Notes: generated from the letters alone by a model not told the origin. DNA of 64,000 nt from Pseudomonas saudiphocaensis (GCF_000756775.1 NZ_CCSF01000001.1:1426001-1490000); one strand, 5' to 3'. Counted from the first letter of the stretch, positions 24,964-34,430 are shown. Numbers and translations are program-made.

Positions 24964-25659
24964 TTACTGCTGGGCCCACCTCAGAAAGGCCGCGCGGCTT
25001 TCCGGGGTCAGCAGGTTCCACATCTGCTGCAGCGTGGTTAGGGTGGCATCGCTGTGCGGCAGAGCCGCCGTCGCTGTGGGCGCAGAACGCAGTGGCACAC
25101 CCTGAGCAGCCGGCTCGGTTACGGCGCCCAGCGGCGCAACGCTGGTGGCTTCCGGGGCGACTTCACTGGTACCCAGCATGGCGCTCAGCACCGAGGTGTT
25201 GCGGTTGCCGGCCTCGGCCTCAATACGTTCGCCGGTACGGGTGTTCATCGCCCAAGCGGGGAACTCGGTTTCGAACGCCCGGGCTTCAGCCAGGTTCTGC
25301 GGGCGCTCGAACTCCAGACGCCAGGTTTCACCCGCCTTGCCTTCGAAATTGAAGATAGCCGTGCGTCCGCGTACCAGTTCATGGCTCATGCCGCCGTTGA
25401 TATCGAAACCGTTCTTGTAGAAGGCTTGAACCTGGTAGGCACCGGGCTGCAAATGCAAGCGTTTGTCCGAAGCGCCAAACATGGAGTTGGCAGCAGAGTG
25501 TGGCTGGCCGTTGATACTGCGGATTTCCAGTTCGCTGGGAACCACCAACGTCAGTATCTGGCTCTCCGGTAACGGCGAACCGGAATACAGCTGAACATGG
25601 GGTTGCTGGGCACAGGCTGCCAATAGGCATGCCATGGCAAGAACGAACAAGCTGCGCAT
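24964..25659 (-). CDS. DUF2057 (YccT-like) lipoprotein
   Basis: The 231-residue protein begins MRSLFVLAMACLLAACAQQ, a lipoprotein signal with lipobox LAAC. The start at 25659 follows AAGGAG and fits the signal better than upstream starts. The DUF2057 domain follows (about 25-155): VPSELEIRSINGQ, LQPGAYQVQAFYKNGFDINGG, then a segment with EFPAWAMNTRTGERIEAEAGNR. The Ala/Pro-rich middle (155-205) looks like a linker and the C-terminus PESRAAFLRWAQQ is a short helix. E. coli YccT (CsgI) restrains curli formation from the periplasm; whether this protein shares that role is unknown. Confidence 0.8.
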   Translation of the reverse strand: MRSLFVLAMACLLAACAQQPHVQLYSGSPLPESQILTLVVPSELEIRSINGQPHSAANSMFGASDKRLHLQPGAYQVQAFYKNGFDINGGMSHELVRGRTAIFNFEGKAGETWRLEFERPQNLAEARAFETEFPAWAMNTRTGERIEAEAGNRNTSVLSAMLGTSEVAPEATSVAPLGAVTEPAAQGVPLRSAPTATAALPHSDATLTTLQQMWNLLTPESRAAFLRWAQQ

Positions 25660-25757
25660 GAAAACTCCTTGGTGCAAAGGTCCACCAACTATTGGTGGAA
25701 TGGGGGTAGATGACAATCTGGAAACGATAATAAGACTGAAAAGTTTCACTTAAATGA

Positions 25758-25793
25758 CAAACCGGGCTGTCCTTTAAGGAACAGCCCGGTTTG
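25758..25793 (-). terminator. Strong terminator hairpin after the porin gene
   Basis: A perfect 13-bp stem, CAAACCGGGCTGT (25758-25770) and ACAGCCCGGTTTG (25781-25793), with a 10-nt loop, lies 24 nt downstream of the porin stop. A/T-rich flanks on both sides make it usable from either direction. Confidence 0.8.
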
Positions 25794-25817
25794 TTTAACT
25801 AACTCCTCGAAACGGAA

Positions 25818-26876
25818 TTAGAAGTCGTAGCGCAGACCTACAGTAAAGCCGGCAGCCTTTTCCCCCATCGCATTCTCTACGTTATTGGCGGTACGGGCCT
25901 CTTTCCATGGCACCAATTCAGAGTTGTCGTCGTTATCAACTACTGCATAGTTGGCATAGACACGAACGGCCTTGTCCAGTTTGTGTTCAACACCCACGAC
26001 CCACATATCTGCATCAGCATTGTCAGCATCGGAGTCACGAGTCATCCACATAGCCTTGAGGGCCGTGTTGGGTGCGACCTTGTACTCGCCTCCCACACCG
26101 TAGGTGTCGGAGGTCCAGAGGTCACGGTCCAAGCTGGTGGTGGCATCATTGCCGTCATAGTCGAGGGTCTGATAGAAGCCCACCAACTTGAACGCGTCGG
26201 TCAGCTTGTACGCGGCAGCGGCACGGATACCGTCACGCTCACCACGAGAGGCGTCCTCTTCCACTTTCTCGTATGCCAAGGAGGCCTCCAGCGGGCCGCC
26301 GGCATAGTTCAATGACATGCTCAGCGCATCGCTATCTTCATCCTCTACTGCCCATTCACCCTGGTACATCGAGTAGGCCAGCTTGGCGTTGAAACCACCC
26401 ATGGTCGGCGTGGTGTACTGGATGGTGTTGTCATAGCGCTCATCAAAGCGGCCATCTCCAGCACGCGCGAGGTTGCGCATGTCACCGACCTGGTCACCGA
26501 AGAGGTTGGCCGGGCCACGGGCGACTTTAAACGGACTGTCGAAACGACCGACCTGCAGGGCACCGAGGTCGCTGTTGCGCAGGCCGACGAAGGTATCGCG
26601 AGTTGCGAAGTCTGTACCGCCGTCGGAGTTGCCAGTAGTGAAGTTGATTTGCTGTTCGATCTGGAAGAATGCTTCAAGATTCGGGTTGATCTGATGATTG
26701 CCCTTGAAGCCCAGACGCGAAGAGTTGCTCGACAGGTTGGTTTCGGAGTAGTCAGCACCATCATCCAGGTAATCGACCGATATATGTGCACGGCCGTAGA
26801 AAGATACATCGGCCATTGCCACCACAGGAACCGCCATCGCAGTACCAACAGCAATCGCAATCAACTTCTTCTTCAT
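25818..26876 (-). CDS. Gram-negative general porin (Porin_4 family)
   Basis: The 352-residue outer-membrane protein has a signal peptide (MKKKLIAIAVGTAMAVPVVAMA) and then DVSFYGRAHISVDYL, the typical first strand. Later come LGFKGNHQINPNLEAFFQIEQQ, FVGLRNSDLGALQVGRFDSPFK (the pore loop 3 region) and a C-terminal LRYDF ending in Phe, needed for Bam assembly. AAGGAG precedes the ATG. It is monocistronic with a strong terminator. Upstream lie two perfect CTGTCAT half-sites spaced 22 bp and a -10 CATAAT at PhoB spacing, so induction by phosphate starvation is likely (inference). Confidence 0.93.
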   Translation of the reverse strand: MKKKLIAIAVGTAMAVPVVAMADVSFYGRAHISVDYLDDGADYSETNLSSNSSRLGFKGNHQINPNLEAFFQIEQQINFTTGNSDGGTDFATRDTFVGLRNSDLGALQVGRFDSPFKVARGPANLFGDQVGDMRNLARAGDGRFDERYDNTIQYTTPTMGGFNAKLAYSMYQGEWAVEDEDSDALSMSLNYAGGPLEASLAYEKVEEDASRGERDGIRAAAAYKLTDAFKLVGFYQTLDYDGNDATTSLDRDLWTSDTYGVGGEYKVAPNTALKAMWMTRDSDADNADADMWVVGVEHKLDKAVRVYANYAVVDNDDNSELVPWKEARTANNVENAMGEKAAGFTVGLRYDF

Positions 26877-26948
26877 TGGGAAAAGCTCCTTCGTTTTATG
26901 GAACGTCGTCCTGCGAATGACATGACGTCGTCTGTTTCGACGGAGGCG

Positions 26949-26993
26949 ATTATGGGAAGCCGATATGACAGAGGGGTTGCTGCAATATGACAG
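26949..26993 (-). promoter_or_regulatory. Candidate PhoB-dependent promoter of the porin gene
   Basis: On the minus strand CTGTCAT occurs at 26993-26987 and again at 26971-26965, exactly 22 bp (two 11-bp Pho units) apart. After 10 nt follows CATAAT (26954-26949) as -10, the distance seen in PhoB-activated promoters such as phoA. There is no good -35, as expected for an activator-dependent promoter. Confidence 0.65.
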
Positions 26994-27139
26994 TTAAAAT
27001 TTACGGGAACTTTTTCGTAATTGATTTCTTTGGAAGAGAATAGCAGCGCGCCGATGCCGTCTCAGGAAGAGATGCGGGCAGCCGAACTAAACGGGCAAGG
27101 CCGTACGGATAGCCGTAGGAGATAAAGCGTCGATGGCTA

Positions 27140-27164
27140 CGTTCCCATGCAAAGCATGGGAACG
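27140..27164. repeat. Perfect hairpin CGTTCCCATGC/GCATGGGAACG
   Basis: An 11-bp perfect stem with a 3-nt loop lies 18 nt downstream of the ketoacyl synthase stop. This GTTCCCAnGC...TGGGAAC unit is a dispersed palindrome type seen in proteobacterial intergenic DNA; it lacks a T-run and may act as an mRNA 3' end. Confidence 0.55.
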
Positions 27165-27181
27165 AGCATCGGAGGAAGGTA

Positions 27182-28303
27182 TCAGCGCTTGCGCAGGATC
27201 ACGCTACCGATGGAGTAGCCCGCACCGAAAGAGCTGAGCACGCCTAGGCTGCCAGCCGGCAGGTCATCCTGGTGCTTGTGGAAAGCGATCACCGAGCCGG
27301 CAGAGCTGGTGTTGGCGTAGGTATCCAGGATCACCGGCGCCTCTTCTGGGGTAGCGTCGCGGCCCAGCAGCTTGCGCACGATCAGCAGGTTCATGTTGAG
27401 GTTGGCCTGATGCAGCCAGAAGCGCTTGACTGACTCGACCTCAATGCCGCTCTCCTGCAGATGCGCGCCGATCAGCTCCGCCACCATGGGGCAGACTTCC
27501 TTGAAGACCTTACGGCCTTCCTGCACGAACAGCTTGTCCGGATCGCCCATGTGCTCTTCGGCGGTGCGGTTGAGGAAGCCGAAATTGTTGCGGATATTGT
27601 TGGAGAATTCGGTCACCAGCTTGGTGCTGACCACTTCCCACTGATGCTCGGAGGTCGCCAGGTCGGCGCGCTCGATGATCACCGCCGTGCAGGCATCGCC
27701 GAAAATGAAGTGGCTATCACGGTCCCGGAAGTTCATGTGGCCAGTGCAGATTTCCGGGTTGACCATCAGCACCGCCCGCGCCTGGCCCAGCCGAACCGCG
27801 TTGGCGGCATTCTGAATGCCGAAGGTGGCCGAGGAGCAGGCCACGTTCATGTCAAAACCGAAGCCCTTGATGCCCAGCGCCGCCTGTACTTCGATGGCAA
27901 CTGCCGGATAAGCGCGCTGCAGGTTGGAACAGGCGACGATCACGCCGTCGATATCGGCTGCAGTCTTGCCGGCGCGGGCCAGCGCTTCCTCGGCAGCCTT
28001 CACCGACATCTCGCAAAGGATCGACCACTCATCATTGCTGCGCTCGGGAATGCGCGGAACCATACGCTCGGGGTCGAGGATACCGGCCTTGTCGGTAACG
28101 AAGCGGCTCTTGATGCCCGACGCCTTTTCGATAAAGGCTGAACTGGATTCGGGCATCGGCTGGACATCACCCGCCTCGATGGCGGCAGCGTTTTCGGCAT
28201 TGAAGCGGCGGGCGCAGGCGTTGAATGACTCCACCAGCTCGTCATTGGAAATACTGTGAGCAGGGGTATAAAGGCCGGTACCGCTGATGACGACGTTATG
28301 CAC
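27182..28303 (-). CDS. Beta-ketoacyl-ACP synthase III (long FabH2-type)
   Basis: The 373-residue thiolase-fold enzyme has the KAS III triad: Cys156 in NVACSSATFG, His298 in FWLHQANLNMN and Asn331 in YANTSSAGS. It carries a 40-residue insertion near the N-terminus absent from E. coli FabH, as in the long pseudomonad FabH2 type. It condenses an acyl-CoA with malonyl-ACP, starting or feeding fatty acid synthesis. It starts with GTG (28303) after AGAGGAAC. It is a single gene ending before a dispersed hairpin. Confidence 0.88.
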   Translation of the reverse strand: MHNVVISGTGLYTPAHSISNDELVESFNACARRFNAENAAAIEAGDVQPMPESSSAFIEKASGIKSRFVTDKAGILDPERMVPRIPERSNDEWSILCEMSVKAAEEALARAGKTAADIDGVIVACSNLQRAYPAVAIEVQAALGIKGFGFDMNVACSSATFGIQNAANAVRLGQARAVLMVNPEICTGHMNFRDRDSHFIFGDACTAVIIERADLATSEHQWEVVSTKLVTEFSNNIRNNFGFLNRTAEEHMGDPDKLFVQEGRKVFKEVCPMVAELIGAHLQESGIEVESVKRFWLHQANLNMNLLIVRKLLGRDATPEEAPVILDTYANTSSAGSVIAFHKHQDDLPAGSLGVLSSFGAGYSIGSVILRKR

Positions 28304-28617
28304 TGCCGTTCCTCTCGAATGGGGGCTTGATCAAAATGTGCGCACCAGCAGGCGTTACGAAAAGACCGCTACAAGCCGTGACGCTGGCGCATGGGTTGCC
28401 GGCTATTGTGCATGAAAAGCTGAAAGATTCCGTAACGTTGCACCAATTTCCAGCGCAGGAATTAAGTCTTTTGGCATATTTTCCGTGACCGCCCGGTCTG
28501 AATGTGAGGCGTTCAGAATGCCGCGTCCATCATCTGAAGATAGCTCTCTTTACGTGGCCCGCCACCCAGCCTCAAGCCTTGAGGTATCCTTGCCCGCCCA
28601 CCGCGCAGGAGCCCTTC

Positions 28618-29130
28618 ATGAAAGAGTCGCTCGTCGAATTGATCACCCTTATCAGCTCGGGCTGCATGGGCGATGAAGAAATCACCCGCATCGCCGACGA
28701 AGCCGCCCAGGCCTATGCTGATCCCACCGGCTTTCTCCAGGCCAATCCGGATATCAACTACGACGATGACTTTCCCATCCCGCTTGGCGAATGGGTGATT
28801 GTTGGCAGCCTTCCGGAGACCGTGCTGTTTCAAGCCGACGACTACCAGGCGCTGTTCGAGCAGATCCGCGCCTCGTTCGGCGAAAGCGTCAGCTTTGTGC
28901 TGCAGCCCAAGCAACTGGCCAAGGTCGAACCGGCCAAGGCACTCAACCGCATCCAGACTCAGCTCGGCGCGCTCTACCCCGAGAAGGGTGGCTATGCACT
29001 GGTGAACTTCAGCGAGCCGCTGGACGACGAGCTGCAAGCGGTACTGGTCTATAGCAGCGATGTTGAGCGGGTGATGGCACTGGCCGTGGAAGTCGGCATC
29101 TACGCCGCCCCCGCCAACGAAAGCATATAA
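28618..29130 (+). CDS. Conserved hypothetical protein (170 aa)
   Basis: I do not recognise a named family. The protein is acidic, soluble and without signal peptide or membrane segment. The N-terminal half has ELITLISSGCMGDEEITRIADEAAQAYADPTGFLQANPD; the rest predicts an alpha/beta fold with GEWVIVGSLPETVLFQADDYQALFEQIRASFG. CAGGAG precedes the ATG at 28618. It is divergent from the ketoacyl synthase with about 310 nt between their starts and convergent with the DUF3820 gene. Real coding is supported by the RBS and by codon-position GC bias. Confidence 0.7.
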   Translation: MKESLVELITLISSGCMGDEEITRIADEAAQAYADPTGFLQANPDINYDDDFPIPLGEWVIVGSLPETVLFQADDYQALFEQIRASFGESVSFVLQPKQLAKVEPAKALNRIQTQLGALYPEKGGYALVNFSEPLDDELQAVLVYSSDVERVMALAVEVGIYAAPANESI

Positions 29131-29146
29131 GCCGAATTCGTTCGCC

Positions 29147-29368
29147 CTACTGTTTCTGGCGCTGCCTGAGCGGATCAAGCAGCCGAGACAGGCCGTTGTG
29201 ATCAATCTCCTGCATCAGGGCCAACAGCTGGCCGATTTCCCCAGGTGGAAAGCCCACCCTGGCGAACCAGTTGAGGTAGTTGCCCGGCAGATCGGCGATC
29301 AGCCGCCCCTTGTATTTGCCGTAGGGCATCGTCCGGGTTACCAGCAATTCCAGATCTTCAGGCTTCAT
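29147..29368 (-). CDS. DUF3820 / QSregVF_b family small protein
   Basis: The 73-residue protein has the complete DUF3820 domain: TRTMPYGKYKGRLIADLPGNYLNWFA and then GEIGQLLALMQEIDHNGL. The family name comes from a quorum-regulated virulence-factor candidate of P. aeruginosa; a similar PYGKYKG motif also occurs in exonuclease-associated proteins. No biochemical function is known. The start at 29368 has no good Shine-Dalgarno sequence; longer frames upstream run into the ankyrin gene region and are rejected. It diverges from the ankyrin gene. Confidence 0.8.
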   Translation of the reverse strand: MKPEDLELLVTRTMPYGKYKGRLIADLPGNYLNWFARVGFPPGEIGQLLALMQEIDHNGLSRLLDPLRQRQKQ

Positions 29369-29516
29369 GACAACGTTCGATGGTGAAAGGCGGTCAATAC
29401 TGCCACAACATTCGGCCTGCCTATCACGCGGATAGAAACAGCTGTGCGGGCATCGGTTTAGCGCTTTGGCACAATGCCCGCACATCCGAGGCCGGAACAC
29501 CAACAGCGAGGAACCT

Positions 29517-30044
29517 ATGACGGACCACCCCAAGCCCAACCCGGAACTGGACGACGCTACCCTGGCCTTCGCCGAGCAGGTTTTTGCCAGTGCCCGTGAC
29601 GGAGACACCCAGCGCCTGGCCGAACTGCTCGCCCAGGGCCTGCCTGCCAACCTGCGCAATCACAACGGCGACAGCCTGCTGATGCTGGCCAGCTACCACG
29701 GGCACGCCGACACCACGCGCGTGCTGCTGGAAGGCGGCGCAGATCCGCAATTGGCCAACAACCGGGGCCAAACGCCGCTGGCCGGCGCGGCCTTCAAGGG
29801 TGATCTGGAAATGGTGAAGTTGTTGATCGAAGGCGGTGCCGATGTCGAAGGCGCTTCGCCCGACGGCAAGACCGCATTGATGATGGCAGCCATGTTCAAC
29901 CGCACCGAGATCGTCGAGTACCTGATCAGTCAGGGCGCCGACCCGCATGCCACCGACGCCAATGGCGCCACGCCTTTGGCTGCAGCAGGCCTGATGGGCG
30001 CCACCGACACTCAGGCTCTGCTGAGCAGCCTCGGCAACCGCTGA
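29517..30044 (+). CDS. Ankyrin-repeat protein
   Basis: The 175-residue protein has about four ankyrin repeats between residues 22 and 170: NGDSLLMLASYHGHADTTRVLLEGGADP, RGQTPLAGAAFKGDLEMVKLLIEGGADV, DGKTALMMAAMFNRTEIVEYLISQGADP and a capping repeat. There is no signal peptide, so it acts in the cytoplasm, unlike AnkB, which is exported. GAGGAACC precedes the ATG at 29517. Ankyrin repeats bind proteins; the partner is unknown. A GTAGGGTGG-type repeat follows the gene. Confidence 0.88.
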   Translation: MTDHPKPNPELDDATLAFAEQVFASARDGDTQRLAELLAQGLPANLRNHNGDSLLMLASYHGHADTTRVLLEGGADPQLANNRGQTPLAGAAFKGDLEMVKLLIEGGADVEGASPDGKTALMMAAMFNRTEIVEYLISQGADPHATDANGATPLAAAGLMGATDTQALLSSLGNR

Positions 30045-30093
30045 CCGAACGCTGCTGATGCCGATGGTGTTTAGATCCGCCTTTGCTCCGCCT

Positions 30094-30125
30094 GGTGGAT
30101 CGATACAGCGCGACCCACCCTACAG
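30094..30125 (-). repeat. GTAGGGTGG...CCACC palindromic repeat, copy 3
   Basis: On the minus strand CTGTAGGGTGGGTCGCG...GATCCACC has the same ends as the copies near 19.3 kb. It lies between the convergent ankyrin and MCP genes. Confidence 0.55.
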
Positions 30126-30155
30126 AGCGTCCTAGCAGCTAGGGCGAAACATCCC

Positions 30156-32174
30156 TTATGCCTTGAAGCGGCTGACGTTCTGCAACAGCGTGTCGGCCAG
30201 TTCACCCAGGCGATTGGCCGTCTCGTGGTTGCTGCTTACGGCCTCGCCGTTTTCCTCTGCCATGCGGGCAATCATCGTCACCTGTTTGGCAATCTCTGCC
30301 GAGGCGGTGCTCTGCTCGCGCAGGGCATGGGAGATCTCGGCCACTGTCGAAAGCACCTGATTGGCTGCATCGCGAATTCCGCCCATGGCCTCGCCCGCGT
30401 AACGGGCACGCTCGACACCTTCGTTAACACGCGCCACGCCCTCTTCCATGCTGGCCACGGCGCCCAGGGTGCCTTGCTGGATGGAGTCGACCATCTCGGT
30501 AATTTCGCGGGTTGAGTTGGCCGTGCGCTCGGCCAGCTTGCGCACCTCATCGGCCACCACCGCAAAACCACGCCCCTGCTCGCCAGCACGGGCCGCTTCG
30601 ATGGCGGCGTTGAGTGCCAACAGGTTGGTCTGGGCGGCGATATCTCCGATCACGCCGACAATCGCCGACACCTGCCCCGAGCGCTCACCCAGCTCCTCAA
30701 CGGTACGCGCCGAGCTTTCCACCGAGCGTGCGATCTCGCTGATCTCCGCCACTACAGAGGCGACAATTTCGCCACCCTGACGCGAGAGCTCACCAGAACG
30801 CTTGGCCAGGCTGTCCGCCTCGCCGGCATTGAGGGCGATATGCTCGATACCGACCGTCATTTCCTCCACCGCCGCAGCCATGCTGCCGGCCGCATCGCTC
30901 TGGCGTTGCGAGGCCACATGAATCTGCCCCGAAGCCGCTACGAGATTGGTTGCCGAATCGGCAACGTGATCGGCATTGTCCTTGATGCTGCCAATCAGCT
31001 TGCGCATGGCCTCGGCCATATCATTGAAGCTGCCGGCAACGAAGCGCAGCTCATCGCGGGCGGTCAGTTTGATCTGCGCAGTCAGGTCACCGGAAGCGAG
31101 CCGCTCACTGCCCTCGCGCAAGCTGCGCACACTGCTCATCACCGACAGGTAAGCGCCCACCGAGAGATAGCCGATCACCGTCATCACCGCAATCAGCGCC
31201 GATATGTTCAGGTACAGGACCTTCTGCGCATGGGCGATACGCTGACCGAGCAAGGTATCCAGCGTCGGCAACAGCAGGTCGTACATCTGCGCATAACCGA
31301 TATCGATGACCGCAGTCCCCATGGCGAAGAATTCACTGGAGGCGGTGCTGTGCAGATCATCATGTCGGGTGACCTGCTCCACCACCTGGCTGACCTCCCG
31401 GTACTTGCTGCCCAGGGTCGCCAGTGCGCGCTGGAGATCTCCGGCCAGCTCGGGCCGCAGGACGATCACCTTGTCGAGGTTTTCCTGCATGTCGGCCATC
31501 GAGGCGCTGATTTCCTCGGCCAGCAGGATCAGTGCAATGCGCCGCTGATCATCCATCTCGCCCTGGGCCAGTACGCCTGCGCCCTGCCCGCGCAGACGCG
31601 CCACTCGCTCCAGCATGGCCGGCAGGTCGTTGAGCGCCGAGGTCATCAGATAAAAGGTCTCGGCTTCCGGATCAAAGCTCAGGGTATAGGCATCCGAAAG
31701 CGTGCGCTGGAAACGCAGCAGGTCTTCGACCAGCGCCGAGTGCGCCGCGAAGTTCTCGCCCCTGGGCATGTTCAGTCCGCCACGCTTGAGCGTGCTCCAT
31801 GCGTTGGTGATCGCGCGCCACTGCGGCAGTTCACGTTTGTCTGCCGCCAGCGTCTGCTCCAGCTGACGCAGGGTTTCGTCGACCTTGGCTTCAAGCCCGC
31901 TGCGCCGCGCAGTGACGCTCGTGTCGCCGCTGAGCAGCATCGATGAAACACCACGATGCTGCTGCGTGTATTCCACCGTCTTCAGTAGCGGACGCGCCAG
32001 GCTGGTGGCGACCAGCTCATTCTGCGAGCGCTCGATGGTGGTGTTGAGCTGACCCGCCAGGGTCATGATCAGGATGGTGAAGACGACCAGGGCCAGTAGC
32101 CCCAGCAGACCGAACTTGCTTGGATAGGACAAACGATTCATCAGCCCTTCGGCTGGTGAAAAAACCATTTTCAT
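30156..32174 (-). CDS. Methyl-accepting chemotaxis protein
   Basis: This receptor of about 672 residues has a transmembrane helix near residues 25-45, a mostly helical periplasmic domain of about 270 residues (nitrate/nitrite-sensor-like helical bundle with [12 protein letters not shown]), and a second transmembrane helix starting [22 protein letters not shown] domain and the cytoplasmic MA domain follow, with the hairpin tip [30 protein letters not shown]. There is no CheR-docking pentapeptide at the C-terminus. The start is uncertain among 32231, 32174 and 32141; 32174 keeps the [17 protein letters not shown] lead seen in relatives. The ligand is unknown. Confidence 0.9.
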   Translation of the reverse strand: MKMVFSPAEGLMNRLSYPSKFGLLGLLALVVFTILIMTLAGQLNTTIERSQNELVATSLARPLLKTVEYTQQHRGVSSMLLSGDTSVTARRSGLEAKVDETLRQLEQTLAADKRELPQWRAITNAWSTLKRGGLNMPRGENFAAHSALVEDLLRFQRTLSDAYTLSFDPEAETFYLMTSALNDLPAMLERVARLRGQGAGVLAQGEMDDQRRIALILLAEEISASMADMQENLDKVIVLRPELAGDLQRALATLGSKYREVSQVVEQVTRHDDLHSTASSEFFAMGTAVIDIGYAQMYDLLLPTLDTLLGQRIAHAQKVLYLNISALIAVMTVIGYLSVGAYLSVMSSVRSLREGSERLASGDLTAQIKLTARDELRFVAGSFNDMAEAMRKLIGSIKDNADHVADSATNLVAASGQIHVASQRQSDAAGSMAAAVEEMTVGIEHIALNAGEADSLAKRSGELSRQGGEIVASVVAEISEIARSVESSARTVEELGERSGQVSAIVGVIGDIAAQTNLLALNAAIEAARAGEQGRGFAVVADEVRKLAERTANSTREITEMVDSIQQGTLGAVASMEEGVARVNEGVERARYAGEAMGGIRDAANQVLSTVAEISHALREQSTASAEIAKQVTMIARMAEENGEAVSSNHETANRLGELADTLLQNVSRFKA

Positions 32175-32494
32175 GAGGTGCATTCCAGACGATTCGTGAA
32201 ATTCACACGAAGCCGCATCGGTATTTCGCACAGGGGCTCAGAACACCACGTACTTCAATGTGGACCTGCATCAGGGTTCCGCGTGGGGACAGAATCGGCC
32301 ACCGTGAGCGGCCCGTCCCTGATCAAAGTCAAGCTATGACTGCGCTTGCAGAGCCGACGACACAGCCTGCCCACACACGGCGCCAATTTGCCGCAGCGGC
32401 CCTGGAAAAGAGCTGTTCATGCATCATCGAGATTGCAGGCGCCCGCGGACTCCACCACACTGCCGCCCATTCAACCTGCCACCGGAGCTGCACC
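32175..32494. other. Intergenic region with divergent promoters
   Basis: It separates the MCP gene from the 128-aa gene. A degenerate ANR-like box, CTGAT-CAAA-GTCAA, lies at 32319-32332. No gene is seen; open frames here lack ribosome sites. Confidence 0.4.
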
Positions 32495-32881
32495 ATGCCT
32501 GCCCTCTCGCGAGACGAACTCCTGTCCCACCCCGACGCGCTGGACTGCACCATCTACCGCGCCCACCCCACCGACCCGGAGGGCGAAGAACAGGACATGG
32601 GCGATGCCCGCGTCGTCATCACCGGCCCCTTCGAAGCACCGGTCGAGTGGGATGCCAAGGAGCGCGCCGATTATTTCGACGGCATGCCGGAGGAAGACTT
32701 CTTCACTGCCGTATTCGCCAGCGAAGCAGCAACGGACTCACGCGAGCATTTCACGGTCGAAGCCGACGACTATGCCGCTGTCACCCAGGCGGACGGCAGC
32801 ATCGCCATGTATTACGTCTGCGAGCGCACCGAAGACGGCAACTATGTGCTGCTGCGCGAGGAAGATGACGGCGACGAGTAA
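32495..32881 (+). CDS. Conserved hypothetical acidic protein (128 aa)
   Basis: I do not recognise the family. The protein is strongly acidic, with no signal peptide or membrane segment: MPALSRDELLSHPDALDC, ARVVITGPFEAPVEW, AKERADYFDGMPEEDFF, then AMYYVCERTEDGNYVLLREED. It looks like a small globular cytoplasmic protein. CCGGAG stands upstream of the ATG at 32495; longer starts in the same frame lack a site. It is a single gene followed by REP-type repeats. Confidence 0.68.
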   Translation: MPALSRDELLSHPDALDCTIYRAHPTDPEGEEQDMGDARVVITGPFEAPVEWDAKERADYFDGMPEEDFFTAVFASEAATDSREHFTVEADDYAAVTQADGSIAMYYVCERTEDGNYVLLREEDDGDE

Positions 32882-32932
32882 CGGCCGCCTGCGGCGGATG
32901 CATACAGGTAGGTTTTCATCTCCGCCGACGGG

Positions 32933-33010
32933 AGCGGGCCTTTCTAGGAAGCAGCTTGCTGGAGATCAGTGCTTGAACTGCTTCGCCAGCAAGCTGGCTC
33001 CTACAGGCAA
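32933..33010. repeat. REP-like inverted repeat
   Basis: CAGCTTGCTGG (32952-32962) pairs perfectly with CCAGCAAGCTG (32986-32996), followed by GCTCCTACAGGC, the usual REP flank read on the other strand. Confidence 0.65.
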
Positions 33011-33071
33011 TATGTGCCGGGAGTAAGGGACTCGCCTGCACGCGAACCGCCACATCATCAAGAGGAATCGC

Positions 33072-34337
33072 ATGAGCCCTCTGCAACATCGCTGGCAGTC
33101 TCCGGTCGCGCGGATGAAGCTGGTCGCCGGTTGCCTGTTACTGCTGGCCGCCTTGCTCTACGTGCTGGCCACCGCCATGGAGCCCCGGCATCCGGCCTGG
33201 GGTTACCTGGCCTCCTTCGCCGAGGCGGCCATGGTTGGCGCCATTGCCGACTGGTTCGCGGTCACCGCGCTGTTCCGGCGCCCGTTGGGCCTGCCCATTC
33301 CGCATACGGCGATCATCCCGCGCAGCAAGGCGCGCATCGGCCAGAGCCTGTCGACCTTTATCACCGCACACTTCCTCGCCACGCCGCTGGTGCTGAGCAA
33401 ACTGCAGGCACTGGATCTGGGTGGGCGCCTGGCCGGCTGGCTGCGGCACCCGGACAACGCCGAGGCGGTAGGCCGGCAACTGGTCGGCATGGCGCGCTTC
33501 GGCGCCGATTCGCTGCAGGACGAACGCGTGCGCCAGTTCGTCCAGACTCGCCTGACCAAGCGCATGCGCAAGGCCGACCTGGCACCGGTCTGCGGGCAGA
33601 TCCTGGAAGTCCTGACCCGCCAGGGCAAGCACCAGGCCATGCTCGACGAGAGCCTGGCACGCCTGGACGTGCTACTGCAGGACGAAGACACCCGCGCGCT
33701 GGTGGCCAACGCCATCACCGCCGAAGTTCGCACCCTGCGCTACCTGGGGTTGGGCAAGGCCGTAGGCGGCTGGTCGGCGAACAAGTTTGTCGATGGCGTT
33801 TCGGCGTTGATTGCCGAGATCGCCAACGATCCGCAGCATGCCTTGCGCACCCGCTTCGACGAGCACCTTGAGGGCTATATCGAACGCCTCAGACACGACC
33901 CGGGTTATCGTCTAGAGGTCGAACGCATCGTCGCCCAGTTGCTGGAACATCCGGCGACCACCGCCTATATCCAGTCGCTCTGGAGCGAACTGACCGAGTG
34001 GCTGAAAGCCGACCTGGCCAGCCCCGATTCGCGGATCGGCCAGCGTATCGTCCGCCTGACCCAGGGCCTGGGCGATGCCCTGGCAAGCGATACGGCCATG
34101 CGCAACTGGATCAACGAGCGCCTGTTGGCAGCTGCCCCGGCCATGCTCGAACGCTACCGCGGGCAGATAGGCGCCTATATCGCTCAGCGGGTGGAAAATT
34201 GGGAGAGCCGCGAACTGGTCGAGCAGATGGAACAAAGCGTCGGCAAGGACCTGCAATACATCCGCATCAACGGAACCCTGGTCGGCGGATTGGTAGGCCT
34301 GGCGCTGCATGCGCTGACCCAGCTGGCCACCGGCTGA
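33072..34337 (+). CDS. DUF445 (YjiN-like) membrane protein
   Basis: The 421-residue protein matches the DUF445 family: a first hydrophobic segment (LVAGCLLLLAALLYVLATAM), a second (YLASFAEAAMVGAIADWFAVTALFRRPLGLPIPHTAIIP) with the conserved family core, then a long helical cytoplasmic or periplasmic region, and a C-terminal hydrophobic GTLVGGLVGLALHAL. AGAGGAATC precedes the ATG. The function of the family is unknown. It is a single gene bounded by REP-like sequences on both sides. Confidence 0.88.
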   Translation: MSPLQHRWQSPVARMKLVAGCLLLLAALLYVLATAMEPRHPAWGYLASFAEAAMVGAIADWFAVTALFRRPLGLPIPHTAIIPRSKARIGQSLSTFITAHFLATPLVLSKLQALDLGGRLAGWLRHPDNAEAVGRQLVGMARFGADSLQDERVRQFVQTRLTKRMRKADLAPVCGQILEVLTRQGKHQAMLDESLARLDVLLQDEDTRALVANAITAEVRTLRYLGLGKAVGGWSANKFVDGVSALIAEIANDPQHALRTRFDEHLEGYIERLRHDPGYRLEVERIVAQLLEHPATTAYIQSLWSELTEWLKADLASPDSRIGQRIVRLTQGLGDALASDTAMRNWINERLLAAAPAMLERYRGQIGAYIAQRVENWESRELVEQMEQSVGKDLQYIRINGTLVGGLVGLALHALTQLATG

Positions 34338-34346
34338 CACACCGCT

Positions 34347-34430
34347 TTGTAGGAGCGAGCTTGCTCGCGAACTTTATCGGCATACCGGACTGAAGAGCAG
34401 CGCTCGCGGGCAAGCCCATCTACAGCACGC
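34347..34430. repeat. REP-like repeats between DUF445 and the ABC operon
   Basis: TTGTAGGAGCGAGCTTGCTCGCGAA contains GCGAGC-tt-GCTCGC (34355-34368). A second partial unit, GCTCGCGGGCAAGCCCATCTACAG, lies at about 34402-34425 in the opposite orientation and overlaps the ATPase stop. Confidence 0.6.

Larger units (their letters stand above)
26877..27181. other. Intergenic region between the porin and ketoacyl synthase genes
   Basis: It holds the porin promoter with the Pho sites and, near its right end, a hairpin downstream of the ketoacyl synthase. The 27000-27050 part is AT-rich. No gene is seen. Confidence 0.5.
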
